Of a stretch of DNA of 64,000 nucleotides, positions 54,194 to 62,337 are shown one piece after another (the stretch's first letter is position 1; each line of letters starts with the position of its first letter). Position numbers and translations under genes: made by a program. Location of the stretch: contig JACCWD010000113.1 in the NCBI GenBank assembly GCA_013697825.1, forward strand, positions 1-64,000, given 5' to 3'. Below the pieces are notes generated by a model. That model saw only the letters and a list, made by a program, of their open reading frames with translations, searched no databases and had not been told where the DNA came from. The DNA comes from Rubrobacter sp. GTDB taxonomy: Bacteria > Actinomycetota > Rubrobacteria > Rubrobacterales > Rubrobacteraceae.

Positions 54194-55228
54194 TTAAAAC
54201 CTTGCGTTCAAGTAATGGGTTAGTGTCTCGGACGCCGATCTCACGGTAGTGATCGCGGAGTCGTAGTCCATGCGCTTCGGCCCGATGAGGCTGACGACGC
54301 CATACGGACGCTCGTGGCTCGAATAAGCCGCCGCGACGAGGCTCGTCCCTCCGAGGCCGTGGAACACGTTCTCGGCTCCGATGGAGACAATGATGCCGCT
54401 CCCCCCGGCGGAGACCGATCTTTGCAAAGCATCGCCCATGAGATTGAGGAGCCACCGCCTCCGCTCGAAGATCTCGACGACGGCGGCGACGCTCTCCGGG
54501 TCGAGGTCGTCGAGATGCGAGAGGAGCGCCGACGCCCCTCGCACGAAAACGCCCCGCTCGTTCGCCCGCCCGAGAGCCTCGACCGCATCGAGGACGGCTT
54601 CGATCACGAGCGGGTCGTGGTCGGCGAGGGCGTTTCGGGCGGCCTTCGCGAGTTCGAGGTCGCGCCCGATCTCACGCCCGCCGAGCCACGAATTGAGGGC
54701 GGCGAAGATCTCTCGCAGCTCGTCCTCCTCGACCTCGGCGGGGAGCGAGACGGTCGCGCTCGAAGAAGAACCACTCTCCATCGAAACGACGAGAAGGAGC
54801 GACTTCTCGGGGAGCGGGAGGAAATCCACTCGCGAGAGCGACTCGCCGATCGCGCTCGGCCCGGCGACGACGGCGAGGAGCCTCGTGAGTTCGCTCATCC
54901 CCTCGGAGACTCCGCGAAGAAGCTCGTCGAGGTTGTCATGCCTCTCGACGGGTTCGAGCGGCGCGTTCATTCCGGGGCTTCCTTCGATGAGGGAATCCAC
55001 GTAAAAGCGGTATCCCGCGTCGGTCGGGACGCGCCCGGCGGAGGTGTGCGGGTGGGTCAAAAGGCCGCGGGATTCGAGGTCGGAGAGTTCCGCCCGGACG
55101 GTCGAACTGCTCGCCCCGACCTCGTCGGCGAGGACATGACTCCCCACCGGAGAACCCGTGGAAATGTACAGTTCAAGCGTCTTCAGCAGGATCTCCCGCT
55201 GCCTGTCGGTGATTTCGGGATGCTTCAT
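54194..55228 (-). CDS. hrcA: Heat-inducible repressor HrcA
   Basis: 344 residues. wHTH (REILLKTLELYISTGSPVGS, VLADEVGASSSTVRAELSDL, ESRGLLTHPHTSAGRVPTDA, GYRFYVDSL) and a C-terminal GAF-like domain with VSIGAENVFHGLGGTSLVAA. Normally represses groE and dnaK operons at CIRCE sites; I find no CIRCE ahead of this gene. Confidence 0.95.
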   Translation of the reverse strand: MKHPEITDRQREILLKTLELYISTGSPVGSHVLADEVGASSSTVRAELSDLESRGLLTHPHTSAGRVPTDAGYRFYVDSLIEGSPGMNAPLEPVERHDNLDELLRGVSEGMSELTRLLAVVAGPSAIGESLSRVDFLPLPEKSLLLVVSMESGSSSSATVSLPAEVEEDELREIFAALNSWLGGREIGRDLELAKAARNALADHDPLVIEAVLDAVEALGRANERGVFVRGASALLSHLDDLDPESVAAVVEIFERRRWLLNLMGDALQRSVSAGGSGIIVSIGAENVFHGLGGTSLVAAAYSSHERPYGVVSLIGPKRMDYDSAITTVRSASETLTHYLNARF

Positions 55229-55253
55229 ATGACGGGGATTTTACCACCGTGAA

Positions 55254-55353
55254 GTCGCTTCGCTATTTGGTTCCCAGTTCCCGGTTTTCAGTTTTCAGCC
55301 AAAAACCGAGAACTAAAAACCGAGAACCGGAGCGAAGCCGAAGGCGTAGCGAC
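55254..55353. repeat. Heptad-repeat element between lepA and hrcA
   Basis: GTCGCTTCGCT (55254) ... units GGTTCCC, AGTTCCC, GGTTTTC, AGTTTTC, then the complementary CCAAAAA, CCGAGAA, CTAAAAA, CCGAGAA, CCGGAGCGAAGC and GTAGCGAC (55346-55353). The two arms are inverted, so the RNA could fold into a long imperfect hairpin. It starts at the lepA stop codon. Confidence 0.7.
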
Positions 55354-57132
55354 TCAAATCCTTATCGCCGCGAGGAACGCTTCCTGCGGGATCTCGACCT
55401 TCCCGACTTGCTTCATGCGCCGCTTGCCCGCTTTTTGCTGCTCGAGGAGCTTTTTCTTGCGCGTGATGTCGCCGCCGTAGCATTTTCCGGTTACGTCCTT
55501 GCGATATGCCCGGACGGTTTCGCGGGCGATGATCCTCCGCCCGACCGCCGCCTGAATCGGAACCTCGAATTGCTGGCGCGGGATGAGCTCCTTCAGTTTC
55601 TCGACGAGGGCGCGGCCCCGTGCGTACGACTTCTCCCGATGCACGATGATCGAGAGCGCATCCACGACATCACCCGAGACCAGAACCTCAACTTTAACAA
55701 GGTCGGATATTTCGTATCCCTTTGAGTCATAGTCGTACGAGGCGTATCCTCGGGTGCGACTCTTCAACTGGTCGAAGAAGTCGGTGATGATCTCCGCGAG
55801 CGGAAGGTCGTACGTCAATTGAACGCGGCGCGTCGAGATGTATTCCATGCCGATGGAAACGCCGCGTTTCTCGTGGCAAAGGCCCATCACCGCCCCGATA
55901 TAATCCTTCGGGCAAATCACCGTCGAGCGAACCCACGGCTCCCGGATCTCTTCGAAGTCGTCCGGGAGATCGCTCGGGTTCGTGACCTCGGTGGTTTCGC
56001 CGTCCACTATAACTTCATACTTCACGCTTGGTGAGGAGGCTATGAGATCGAGGTCGAACTCGCGCTCGAGCCTTTCCTGGATGATCTCCATGTGGAGAAG
56101 CCCGAGGAAGCCGCACCGGAACCCGAAGCCCATGCGTGAGTTCTCCGGCTCGAAGTCGAGGGAGGCGTCATTTAACTGGAGCTTCGAGAGGGCGTCGCGG
56201 AGACGCTCGAACTCGTCGCCCTCCGTCGGATAAAGGCCGCAATACACAGTCTGGAAAACTTGCGCGTAGCCCGGAAGCTGCTCCGTCGCCGGGTCGTCCA
56301 CCTTCGTCACGGTGTCGCCGACGCGGAGGGCTTCGATGTCTTTGAGTCCGGCGATGACGTATCCGACCTCGCCGACGTCGAGGGTTCCGAGGGCGGTCGG
56401 CTTCGGCGAATAGCATCCCACTTCGAGGAGTTCGAAGACCTCTTCGGAGCCCATCGCTTGAACTTTGTCGCCTTTTTTCAGTTCGCCGTCGAAGAGGCGG
56501 ATGAGCGAGATGACGCCCCGGTACGGGTCGTAGTGGGAGTCGAAGACCATCGCTCGGGTTTGCTCGCGGGTCGTCTCGGGGGCGGGGACGCGATCCACGA
56601 CCGTGTCGAGCACGTCGAGGACGCCCTCCCCCGTCTTCGCCGAGATCTTCAAAATATCTTCTTCGTCCACGCCGAGAAGCTCGACGATTTCCTCGGTTGC
56701 GCCTTCGACATCGGCTATAGGGAGGTCTATTTTGTTGAGGACGGGGATAATTTCGAGGTCATGCTCCATCGCGAGATACAAATTCGCGAGGGTTTGGGCT
56801 TGAATTCCCTGGCTCGCGTCAACGACGAGGAGCGCGCCCTCGCACGCCGCTATCGCCCGTGAGACTTCGTACGTGAAGTCCACGTGGCCCGGAGTGTCGA
56901 TCAAATTGAGCGTATAGTCGCCTTCGGGGCGTTTATGGATGAGGCGGACGGCTTGGGCTTTTATGGTTATGCCGCGTTCGCGCTCGAGTTCCATGGTGTC
57001 GAGGATCTGATCCATGCGATCCCTCTCGGGGACGGCGTCGGTCAGGTCGAGGAGCCTGTCGGCGAGTGTGCTTTTACCATGGTCTATGTGCGCGATGATG
57101 CAGAAATTGCGCGTTCTTTCGAGGTTTTCCAT
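55354..57132 (-). CDS. lepA: Elongation factor 4 (LepA)
   Basis: 592 residues. GTPase motifs [29 protein letters not shown] and NKIDLP, domain II/III, LepA-type [14 protein letters not shown], and the C-terminal CTD ending [20 protein letters not shown]. Remodels stalled ribosomes. Divergent from rpsT. Confidence 0.96.
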   Translation of the reverse strand: MENLERTRNFCIIAHIDHGKSTLADRLLDLTDAVPERDRMDQILDTMELERERGITIKAQAVRLIHKRPEGDYTLNLIDTPGHVDFTYEVSRAIAACEGALLVVDASQGIQAQTLANLYLAMEHDLEIIPVLNKIDLPIADVEGATEEIVELLGVDEEDILKISAKTGEGVLDVLDTVVDRVPAPETTREQTRAMVFDSHYDPYRGVISLIRLFDGELKKGDKVQAMGSEEVFELLEVGCYSPKPTALGTLDVGEVGYVIAGLKDIEALRVGDTVTKVDDPATEQLPGYAQVFQTVYCGLYPTEGDEFERLRDALSKLQLNDASLDFEPENSRMGFGFRCGFLGLLHMEIIQERLEREFDLDLIASSPSVKYEVIVDGETTEVTNPSDLPDDFEEIREPWVRSTVICPKDYIGAVMGLCHEKRGVSIGMEYISTRRVQLTYDLPLAEIITDFFDQLKSRTRGYASYDYDSKGYEISDLVKVEVLVSGDVVDALSIIVHREKSYARGRALVEKLKELIPRQQFEVPIQAAVGRRIIARETVRAYRKDVTGKCYGGDITRKKKLLEQQKAGKRRMKQVGKVEIPQEAFLAAIRI

Positions 57133-57152
57133 TGGGGGGGAGTCTACCACGA

Positions 57153-57181
57153 TTGCCCCTTTGTTCCGCTTGTGTTACATT
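57153..57181 (+). promoter_or_regulatory. Candidate rpsT promoter
   Basis: TTGCCC (57153-57158), 17 nt, TACATT (57176-57181), each matching four of six consensus bases. The start point would be near 57188, 34 nt before the GTG; AGGAG at 57211-57215 is the ribosome-binding site. Confidence 0.45.
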
Positions 57182-57221
57182 CTTCGGGCTAAGCGAAAGA
57201 TCTCACCGACAGGAGCGAAAC

Positions 57222-57479
57222 GTGCCGGCACCATCCAAGCGCGACAAACAAAGCCTCAAACGCTTCGAGCAGAAGCGGGGCGACCGTACGAACCTCCGCA
57301 CCATCTCCAAAAATTTCTACCGGGCCGTGGATTCCGGCGACATGGAGAAGGCGCGCGAGATCCGGAACCACGCCCAAAAATCCTACGACAGCGCGGCATC
57401 GAGGAGCATCATCCACTCGAACAAAGCGTCGCGGAAAGTCAGCCGCTTCGACAAGGCTTTGGCAAAAACCGCCGAGTAA
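57222..57479 (+). CDS. rpsT: 30S ribosomal protein S20
   Basis: 85 residues from a GTG. Basic helical protein with RDKQSLKRFEQKRGDRTNLR, TISKNFYRAVDSGDMEKARE and the closing SIIHSNKASRKVSRFDKALA, typical of S20. Only plus-strand gene in the right half of the window, with its own promoter and terminator. Confidence 0.93.
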   Translation: MPAPSKRDKQSLKRFEQKRGDRTNLRTISKNFYRAVDSGDMEKAREIRNHAQKSYDSAASRSIIHSNKASRKVSRFDKALAKTAE

Positions 57480-57505
57480 TTTCGGGGACAAATAGATTCG
57501 CACCG

Positions 57506-57531
57506 CGCCCGGTTTTTCCGGGCGTTTTTTA
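57506..57531 (+). terminator. Rho-independent terminator of rpsT
   Basis: CGCCCGG-TTTTT-CCGGGCG followed by TTTTTT: a 7-bp GC stem and a T-run, 27 nt past the rpsT stop and before the convergent holA stop. Confidence 0.9.
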
Positions 57532-57543
57532 TTGCGCCCACGC

Positions 57544-58476
57544 CTATCGGCGTTCGCCCCCCGAAAGCCCCACCACCGCAAGCTCGACTTGAAGCTCGTC
57601 GTCGAGATGCGAGCCGCCCTTCAAACCGCGTTCGAGATCGAGGATGAGCGAGAGGGCGTGTTCGAGATCCCTCTCGCCGAGCTTCCGGCTTTGCTCTTCG
57701 AGCTTCTTCGCGACGAACGGCGCGACTTTGAGATCCTTCGCCGCCTCGCTCCTCGGCACTCCGCGCCCGAAGAGGGCCGAAGCCCGTGAAATCAGCCGAA
57801 ACTGCCGCCGAACCATGACCATTATCTTCATCGGAGCTTCGCCGTTCGAGGAAAGTTTTTCGAGCATCTCGACGGCCTTCCCGCGCCGCCCCTCCACGAG
57901 GGCGTCAACGAAGGTGAAGATGTTCGACTGGATGTCCGGGGGGCAAAGGAGATCCACATCCCCCACCGTCGCCGTCCCCTCGCCGACGTAAAGCGAGAGC
58001 TTCTCGATCTCGTTCACGAGGCGCATTTTGTCGCCGGAACACCTCTCGATGAGATCCTCGGCGACATCCTCCGGCAATTCGAGGCCGATCTTCTTCGCGT
58101 GTCCCGTCGCCCATTTCGTGAGTGCCTTCCCCTTCGGCGACTCGAACTTGTGAACCTCGCCGGACTTCTCCACAGCGGCGAGGAGCTTCTCTCTCGCCCC
58201 GAGCTTCGCTCCGGCGAGAACGAGGTCGGCGTCCTCCGAAGGGTTTTCGAGATACGCCACGATCTTCGCTTTCTGAGCGGCGTTCCACGCATCGAGGTTT
58301 TTGAGAAGCACGAAAGTCCCGTCCCCAAAAAGCGACGACGAATTGCACGCCGAGACGACCGCTTCCGGCGAAGCGTCCGAAGCGTCGAAGGCATCGGTCT
58401 GGCGGCTCTTCCGCAGCCTCTCGATGCCCCGGGATTTCCGTTCTTCGTCGTCTCCGAGGAGCAAATAAACGGCCAT
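57544..58476 (-). CDS. holA: DNA polymerase III delta subunit
   Basis: 310 residues. Clamp-loader subunit that opens the beta clamp. N-terminal AAA-like domain (VYLLLGDDEERKSRGIERLR, LFGDGTFVLLKNLD), then GHAKKIGLELPEDVAEDLIE, GDKMRLVNEIEKLSLYVG and a C-terminal collar (ISRASALFGRGVPRSEAAKD). Next to comEC as in Firmicutes, though in convergent tandem with rpsT here. Confidence 0.93.
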   Translation of the reverse strand: MAVYLLLGDDEERKSRGIERLRKSRQTDAFDASDASPEAVVSACNSSSLFGDGTFVLLKNLDAWNAAQKAKIVAYLENPSEDADLVLAGAKLGAREKLLAAVEKSGEVHKFESPKGKALTKWATGHAKKIGLELPEDVAEDLIERCSGDKMRLVNEIEKLSLYVGEGTATVGDVDLLCPPDIQSNIFTFVDALVEGRRGKAVEMLEKLSSNGEAPMKIMVMVRRQFRLISRASALFGRGVPRSEAAKDLKVAPFVAKKLEEQSRKLGERDLEHALSLILDLERGLKGGSHLDDELQVELAVVGLSGGERR

Positions 58477-58579
58477 GAGGATATTCTATATGGAATCCAC
58501 TCGACCGCCTCGGGTCGTCTCTCATCCGCGAGGTCTTGGAACCATGAGATCGCTTCGGGAGTTCGGTATTTTCCTCGGC

Positions 58580-58621
58580 TCGCAAAGGACGACTCGCAAA
58601 GGACGACTCGCAAAGGACGAA
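58580..58621. repeat. 14-nt tandem repeat, three exact units
   Basis: CTCGCAAAGGACGA three times in a row without mismatch (58580-58621). The unit is two heptads long, in line with the 7-bp period of the other arrays, but its sequence is different. Confidence 0.75.
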
Positions 58622-58813
58622 TGATGGACGCATTCATCCGGACTCCATATCGCACCGAACCCGGTCGGCGAATTCCACGACATATCTCCGCAACGTTCGT
58701 ATATCGGCGAAGGAAGTCGGCCCGGTGGGTCGCCTCCACGTTCGGATGAGGCTCACGGAGAAAGGAAGCGAGTCGCGTCCGGCGCGTGGCCGACGGCTTC
58801 CTCTCACAGCGAG

Positions 58814-58839
58814 TTTCGTGAGGAATCATCCTCACGAAA
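58814..58839. repeat. Perfect 10-bp inverted repeat
   Basis: TTTCGTGAGG-AATCAT-CCTCACGAAA. About 120 nt past the comEC stop; no T-run follows on either strand, so it is not a standard intrinsic terminator. Confidence 0.6.
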
Positions 58840-58852
58840 TCCGCAGCGTTTC

Positions 58853-58932
58853 AGCCAGTCAGCCAATCAGCAATTCAGCTTTTTGCTTTTGCTGACAAGC
58901 TGAATTGCTGACACGCTGACAAGCGCGAAGCG
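58853..58932. repeat. Heptad-repeat element 3' of comEC
   Basis: CAGCCAG-TCAGCCA-ATCAGCA-ATTCAGC (7-nt period), then an inverted arm: CAGCAATTCAGC (58870-58881) pairs perfectly with GCTGAATTGCTG (58899-58910). It ends in GCTGACAAGCGCGAAGCG (58915-58932), also found at 19221-19238. It ends 26 nt from the comEC stop. Confidence 0.7.
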
Positions 58933-58958
58933 GAAGGCGAAGCGGAAGCGATCCGCCA

Positions 58959-60578
58959 TCACACGCTCGCAAGGCTCGCGAGCATGAGCCAAAGCGCCGT
59001 CCATACGACGAGGATGGCCGCCCAGAAAATCCACCGCTCTTCGGGGAGAAAGTTTTGGCAAAGGGCGGCGGGTACGCACCCGACATAGAAAAACGCGATC
59101 ATGAGCAAACTCACGCCCGGTGTCGAGACGGTGGCGAGCGGGAGCGACGCGGCGACCTCCGCGACGGTTTCGAGAGCCGATACGAGGAAGCCGTTCACAA
59201 AATTGAGCGGGAAGGCGAGGAGCGGGAGACCTTGACCGACGATGGCCGCGAGAAGCCCGAGCGTGAGGATCGGGCCGGAGAGCGGAACCGCCACGAGGTT
59301 CGTAAGAACTCCGACGACCGAAACCTCCCCGAAGGAGGCGACGATGATCGGGGCGGTCGCAATTTGCGCGGCGAGCGACACGGCGAGGAGGTTCGGCACG
59401 ACTTCGGGCAAGTTCACGAACGGTCGGAGGATCGTATTTTCGAGGAGCTTTTTCAGCGGCTTCCGAAGGAGGAGAATCCCGAATACGGCGGCGACGGAAA
59501 GTTGGAAGCCCGCGCTGTACACGAGCATCGGGTTGTACGCGAGGACGAGCGCGAGCATCGCCGCCATGAAGTGGAGCGGGGAAAGTTGGCGCCCGAGAAC
59601 CCCCGCGAGAAGCACGGGCGTCGCCACCACCCCGGCCCGTATCGCCGAGGGCGGCGCCCCCGCGACGAGGATGTACAGTCAAATGAGGACGAGCGTGATG
59701 GCGACTCTCGGCACGAGCGGAACGGCGAAGGAGCGGAGCGCGAAGTATATGAGCGCCGTGAGGATCGCGACGTGTTGCCCGGATATCGCCAAAATGTGCG
59801 TTACGCCGGACTTCCGGAACGCTTCGTCCACCTCCTCGGGGATGAGGGAGCGGTCGCCGAGGACCATGCCGCGCACGATGGAGGACTCCTTCGGGCGGAG
59901 GCCGTATCCGAGGGCGGTGTCGGTGCGGCGATGGACGGCACCGATCCAGCCACGCTCATCGTCCACCGGAGACGCCCCGATGCCCTCGACGACAGCGGAT
60001 ATGCGTTTAGTCGAGAGATAGCGGGCATAGTCGAAGCTGATCTCGGCGGAGTCGGGGAGCGATATCTCTCCGTCCACCCGCACCCGGTCCCCCACCCCGA
60101 CACCATCGAGTCCGGGAACGAACACCTCGACCCCGCCACCGCGAAGGATCTCCTCGTCGTCATGCCAGAGATGCTCGACCCGAACGTCGGCCCGGTGTCC
60201 GTATCCGCTCTGCACAGGCGGGGAGGCCACGACTCCGACTATGGAGACTTCGCCCGGCTCGATCGCGCCAAGCTCCTCCAAAGGATCCGGCGCGGAGGCG
60301 TGGAGAGCGGCGACCGCGGTTCCGCCGACGACGAAGAGCGAAGCGAGGAGCGCCATGAGCCGCCACTCGTCCGGCACGAGACCCTTCGAGAACATCGCCC
60401 CGAGCGAGACGACGACGCTCGCGAGGACGAGCATCGGTGAGATCGGCGGTACGACGGTGGCGAGGGCGATGCTCGCCGCGACCGTGATCGCCCACGGCTC
60501 CAGCCTCACGGGCGGGCGGAGATCGAGGTCGAGCGCCGGGCCGGGATGGGCCTCGGAGGGTGTTTCAGACTTTTGCAA
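58959..60578 (-). pseudogene. comEC: ComEC competence channel, split by an in-frame TGA
   Basis: 540 codons with one internal TGA at 59681-59679. Before it (300 residues): OB-like DUF4131 region and the start of the competence domain (VTHILAISGQHVAILTALIY). After it, in the same frame: LYILVAGAPPSAIRAGVVAT, the conserved YxLxxGxxPSxxRA helix, and further membrane helices. The TGA falls just before LY, where many ComEC proteins have a hydrophobic or Trp residue, so TGG to TGA is a likely change. No C-terminal metallo-beta-lactamase domain is present. Start overlaps comEA by 14 nt. Confidence 0.85.
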
Positions 60579-60975
60579 AGGGCTTTATCTTCCGGATCGT
60601 CTTCGGCCCGATGCCGGAGACTTCCTGCAATTCGTCCACGGCGTCGAACCTCCCGTTCGCCGTCCGGTGCTCGATGATCGCCTCGGCGGTCGCCGGGCCA
60701 ACCTGCGGAAGCTCGTCGAGTTCCTCCTCGTCGGCGGTGTTTATGTCTATTGTGAGCGAGCCTTCCTCCTCGACCGCGAGTTCTTCGAGGGAAGCCGTAT
60801 ACACGACCTCCGGAGCCTTCTCCGAAACGCGAGAAGCATAGAAAGCTCCACCGACGAGAAGGGCGACGACGAGACATGAGACGACGATCCGGGTTCGCCA
60901 TTCAGGTGGCACGGTGGGGTTATGGGAGTCGGACTCCCGCTTTTTGCGGGTCGTAGTGTCGAAACCTTCCGGCAA
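60565..60975 (-). CDS. comEA: ComEA-type helix-hairpin-helix DNA-binding protein
   Basis: 136 residues. One N-terminal membrane anchor (IVVSCLVVALLVGGAFYA), a short acidic linker, then the HhH region IDINTADEEELDELPQVGPA and GIGPKTIRKIKPFAKV. Captures incoming DNA outside the membrane and hands it to ComEC; B. subtilis ComEA also has a SLBB/oligomerisation part, lacking here. Confidence 0.92.
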   Translation of the reverse strand: MPEGFDTTTRKKRESDSHNPTVPPEWRTRIVVSCLVVALLVGGAFYASRVSEKAPEVVYTASLEELAVEEEGSLTIDINTADEEELDELPQVGPATAEAIIEHRTANGRFDAVDELQEVSGIGPKTIRKIKPFAKV

Positions 60976-61005
60976 CCGCTTTCCCCACGGTTGGGTAAAA
61001 AAGAG

Positions 61006-61078
61006 TGGAGCCGAGGGGGATCGAACCCCTGACCTTCGCGCTGCCAGCGCGACGCTCTCCCAGCTGAGCTACGGCCCC
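61006..61078 (-). tRNA. tRNA-Ala (GGC)
   Basis: 73 nt cloverleaf: acceptor GGGGCCG with CGGCTCC (one G-T type pair), D arm GCTC-AGCTGGGA-GAGC, anticodon arm TCGCG-CTGGCAG-CGCGA with anticodon GGC, T arm AGGGG-TTCGATC-CCCCT, discriminator A, no encoded CCA. Confidence 0.95.
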
Positions 61079-61122
61079 GTAAGCCCGAAGAGTATAGTTT
61101 CGCGGGCGGGGAGTGTCAATGT

Positions 61123-61196
61123 GGTCGCTTCGCGACCGTTCCCGGTTTTCAGTTCTCGGTTCTCGGCTAAAAACTAAAAACCGAGAACCGAGAACT
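61123..61196. repeat. Heptad-repeat element 3' of rsfS with a perfect 16-bp hairpin
   Basis: Two hairpins. GGTCGC-TTC-GCGACC (61123-61137), then AGTTCTCGGTTCTCGG (61151-61166) and its exact reverse complement (61181-61196) around a 14-nt A-rich loop. The arms are two copies of a 7-nt GGTTCTC unit. The element overlaps the rsfS stop codon and lies between rsfS and tRNA-Ala. Confidence 0.8.
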
Positions 61197-61590
61197 ATTC
61201 ATCCCACTTCTCTTGCGGCGCGCTCCTCCACAGCGATTCGAGGCGGTAATAATCCCGCGCCTCGTCGGTGAAGATGTGGACGACGACGTCGAGGAAGTCG
61301 AGGCTTATCCACTGCGAGCCATCGTCGAGTCGCTTTGCGCGGGGGCGGTGTCCGGCTTCGATCATCTTTTCGACGATTTCTTCGGCGATGCGCTTCGTCT
61401 GGCGGTCGGTCTCGGCGCTCGTGATCACGAAATAGTCCGTGTACGAGACGTGGTCGCGGAGATCCACGATCGTTATGTCCTTGCCGAACATCTCGCTCGC
61501 CGCCCGCGCCGTCGTCTCGGCCATCTCGCGGGTGGTCGCCTCGCCGTCCGTGACACTTTGCCGCGCCGCGCCGCCGTCGGTTCCGTTCAT
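61195..61590 (-). CDS. rsfS: Ribosomal silencing factor RsfS
   Basis: 131 residues. Seen: AARAASEMFGKDITIVDLRD, VSYTDYFVITSAETDRQTKR and the closing WISLDFLDVVVHIFTDEARD-YYRLESLW. Binds L14 and keeps subunits apart in poor growth. ATG overlaps the nadD stop (ATGA). yqeK, often between the two, is absent. Confidence 0.94.
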   Translation of the reverse strand: MNGTDGGAARQSVTDGEATTREMAETTARAASEMFGKDITIVDLRDHVSYTDYFVITSAETDRQTKRIAEEIVEKMIEAGHRPRAKRLDDGSQWISLDFLDVVVHIFTDEARDYYRLESLWRSAPQEKWDE

Positions 61591-62240
61591 GCGCTTCCCT
61601 CCTTCAAAGGCTCTCCTTCCTCCGTTCTTTGCCGACGCAAATCCCCCACATACAATTTCTTCTCCTTTATGATCTCGTACACTCCCTCCGGCACCATGTA
61701 CCGAACGCTCTTTCCCTGCAAAATCCTCCGCCGTATCCCCGTCGCCGATATGTCCACGCGCGAACACTCGACCGGGAATATGCGGTCGAAGTTCCGAAGC
61801 CCGGCTTCGAGATGGTCGAGCTTCGAGAGGTCGGAGCCGGGCCTCGTCGCCGCGACCATCACGACCTCTTCGAGGAGGCGGTCCGGCTCCTTCCACGTGA
61901 GGAGGTTCGACACCTCGTCCGCCCCGGTGACGAAAAACCACTCGTTCTCGGGGTGCTTTTCCTTGAGGAGCGGCACCGTCTCGACGGTGTGCATGGCACG
62001 TCCGGCGTCGATTTCTATGCGGTCCACCTCGAAGCGGTCGTTCTTTTCGACGGCGGCGTGAACCATCTCGCATCGGTCTTCGGCGCTCGCACGCACACTC
62101 GACGCGGCCTTGTGGGGCGGTATGCCGCCCGGCACGAAGAGGACTTTGTCGAGGCGCATCTCCTCCACGACTTGCTCGGCGATGATCATATGCCCGAGAT
62201 GAACCGGGTCGAAAGTCCCGCCGAATATTCCGACCCTCAT
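61587..62240 (-). CDS. nadD: Nicotinate-nucleotide adenylyltransferase
   Basis: 217 residues. Seen: VGIFGGTFDPVHLGHMIIAE (HxGH), FVPGGIPPHKAASSV, FFVTGADEVSNLLTWKEPDR and SATGIRRRILQGKSVRYMVP (ISxTxIR). Makes deamido-NAD. In operon with rsfS. Confidence 0.95.
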   Translation of the reverse strand: MRVGIFGGTFDPVHLGHMIIAEQVVEEMRLDKVLFVPGGIPPHKAASSVRASAEDRCEMVHAAVEKNDRFEVDRIEIDAGRAMHTVETVPLLKEKHPENEWFFVTGADEVSNLLTWKEPDRLLEEVVMVAATRPGSDLSKLDHLEAGLRNFDRIFPVECSRVDISATGIRRRILQGKSVRYMVPEGVYEIIKEKKLYVGDLRRQRTEEGEPLKEGSA

Positions 62241-62337
62241 CGAAGCCCCCTCCCGCTCACGCCATCCCCGCCACCGTTGCCGGAGAGACGGGACTCCGCG
62301 AGGGCGTGAAGAGGAAACCGCGCGTATGGACTCGGTG

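Larger units (their letters stand above)
58477..58958. other. Repeat-rich gap between comEC and holA
   Basis: 482 nt without a gene. It holds a 14-nt tandem repeat (58580-58621), a perfect 10-bp hairpin (58814-58839) and a heptad array with inverted arms (58853-58932), described separately. Confidence 0.6.

Noticed and set aside
55229-55353. CIRCE element upstream of hrcA
   Set aside because: The TTAGCACTC-N9-GAGTGCTAA pattern is not present; the region holds the heptad repeat instead.
58580-58932. CRISPR array
   Set aside because: The units are 7 or 14 nt, directly adjacent or imperfect, with no spacers of uniform length and no cas genes.
59679-59681. UGA read as tryptophan or selenocysteine
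   Set aside because: Many intact genes here (rluD, pyrK, mraZ, pgeF and others) stop at TGA, and no SECIS-like context is needed for ComEC; mutation or base error is simpler.
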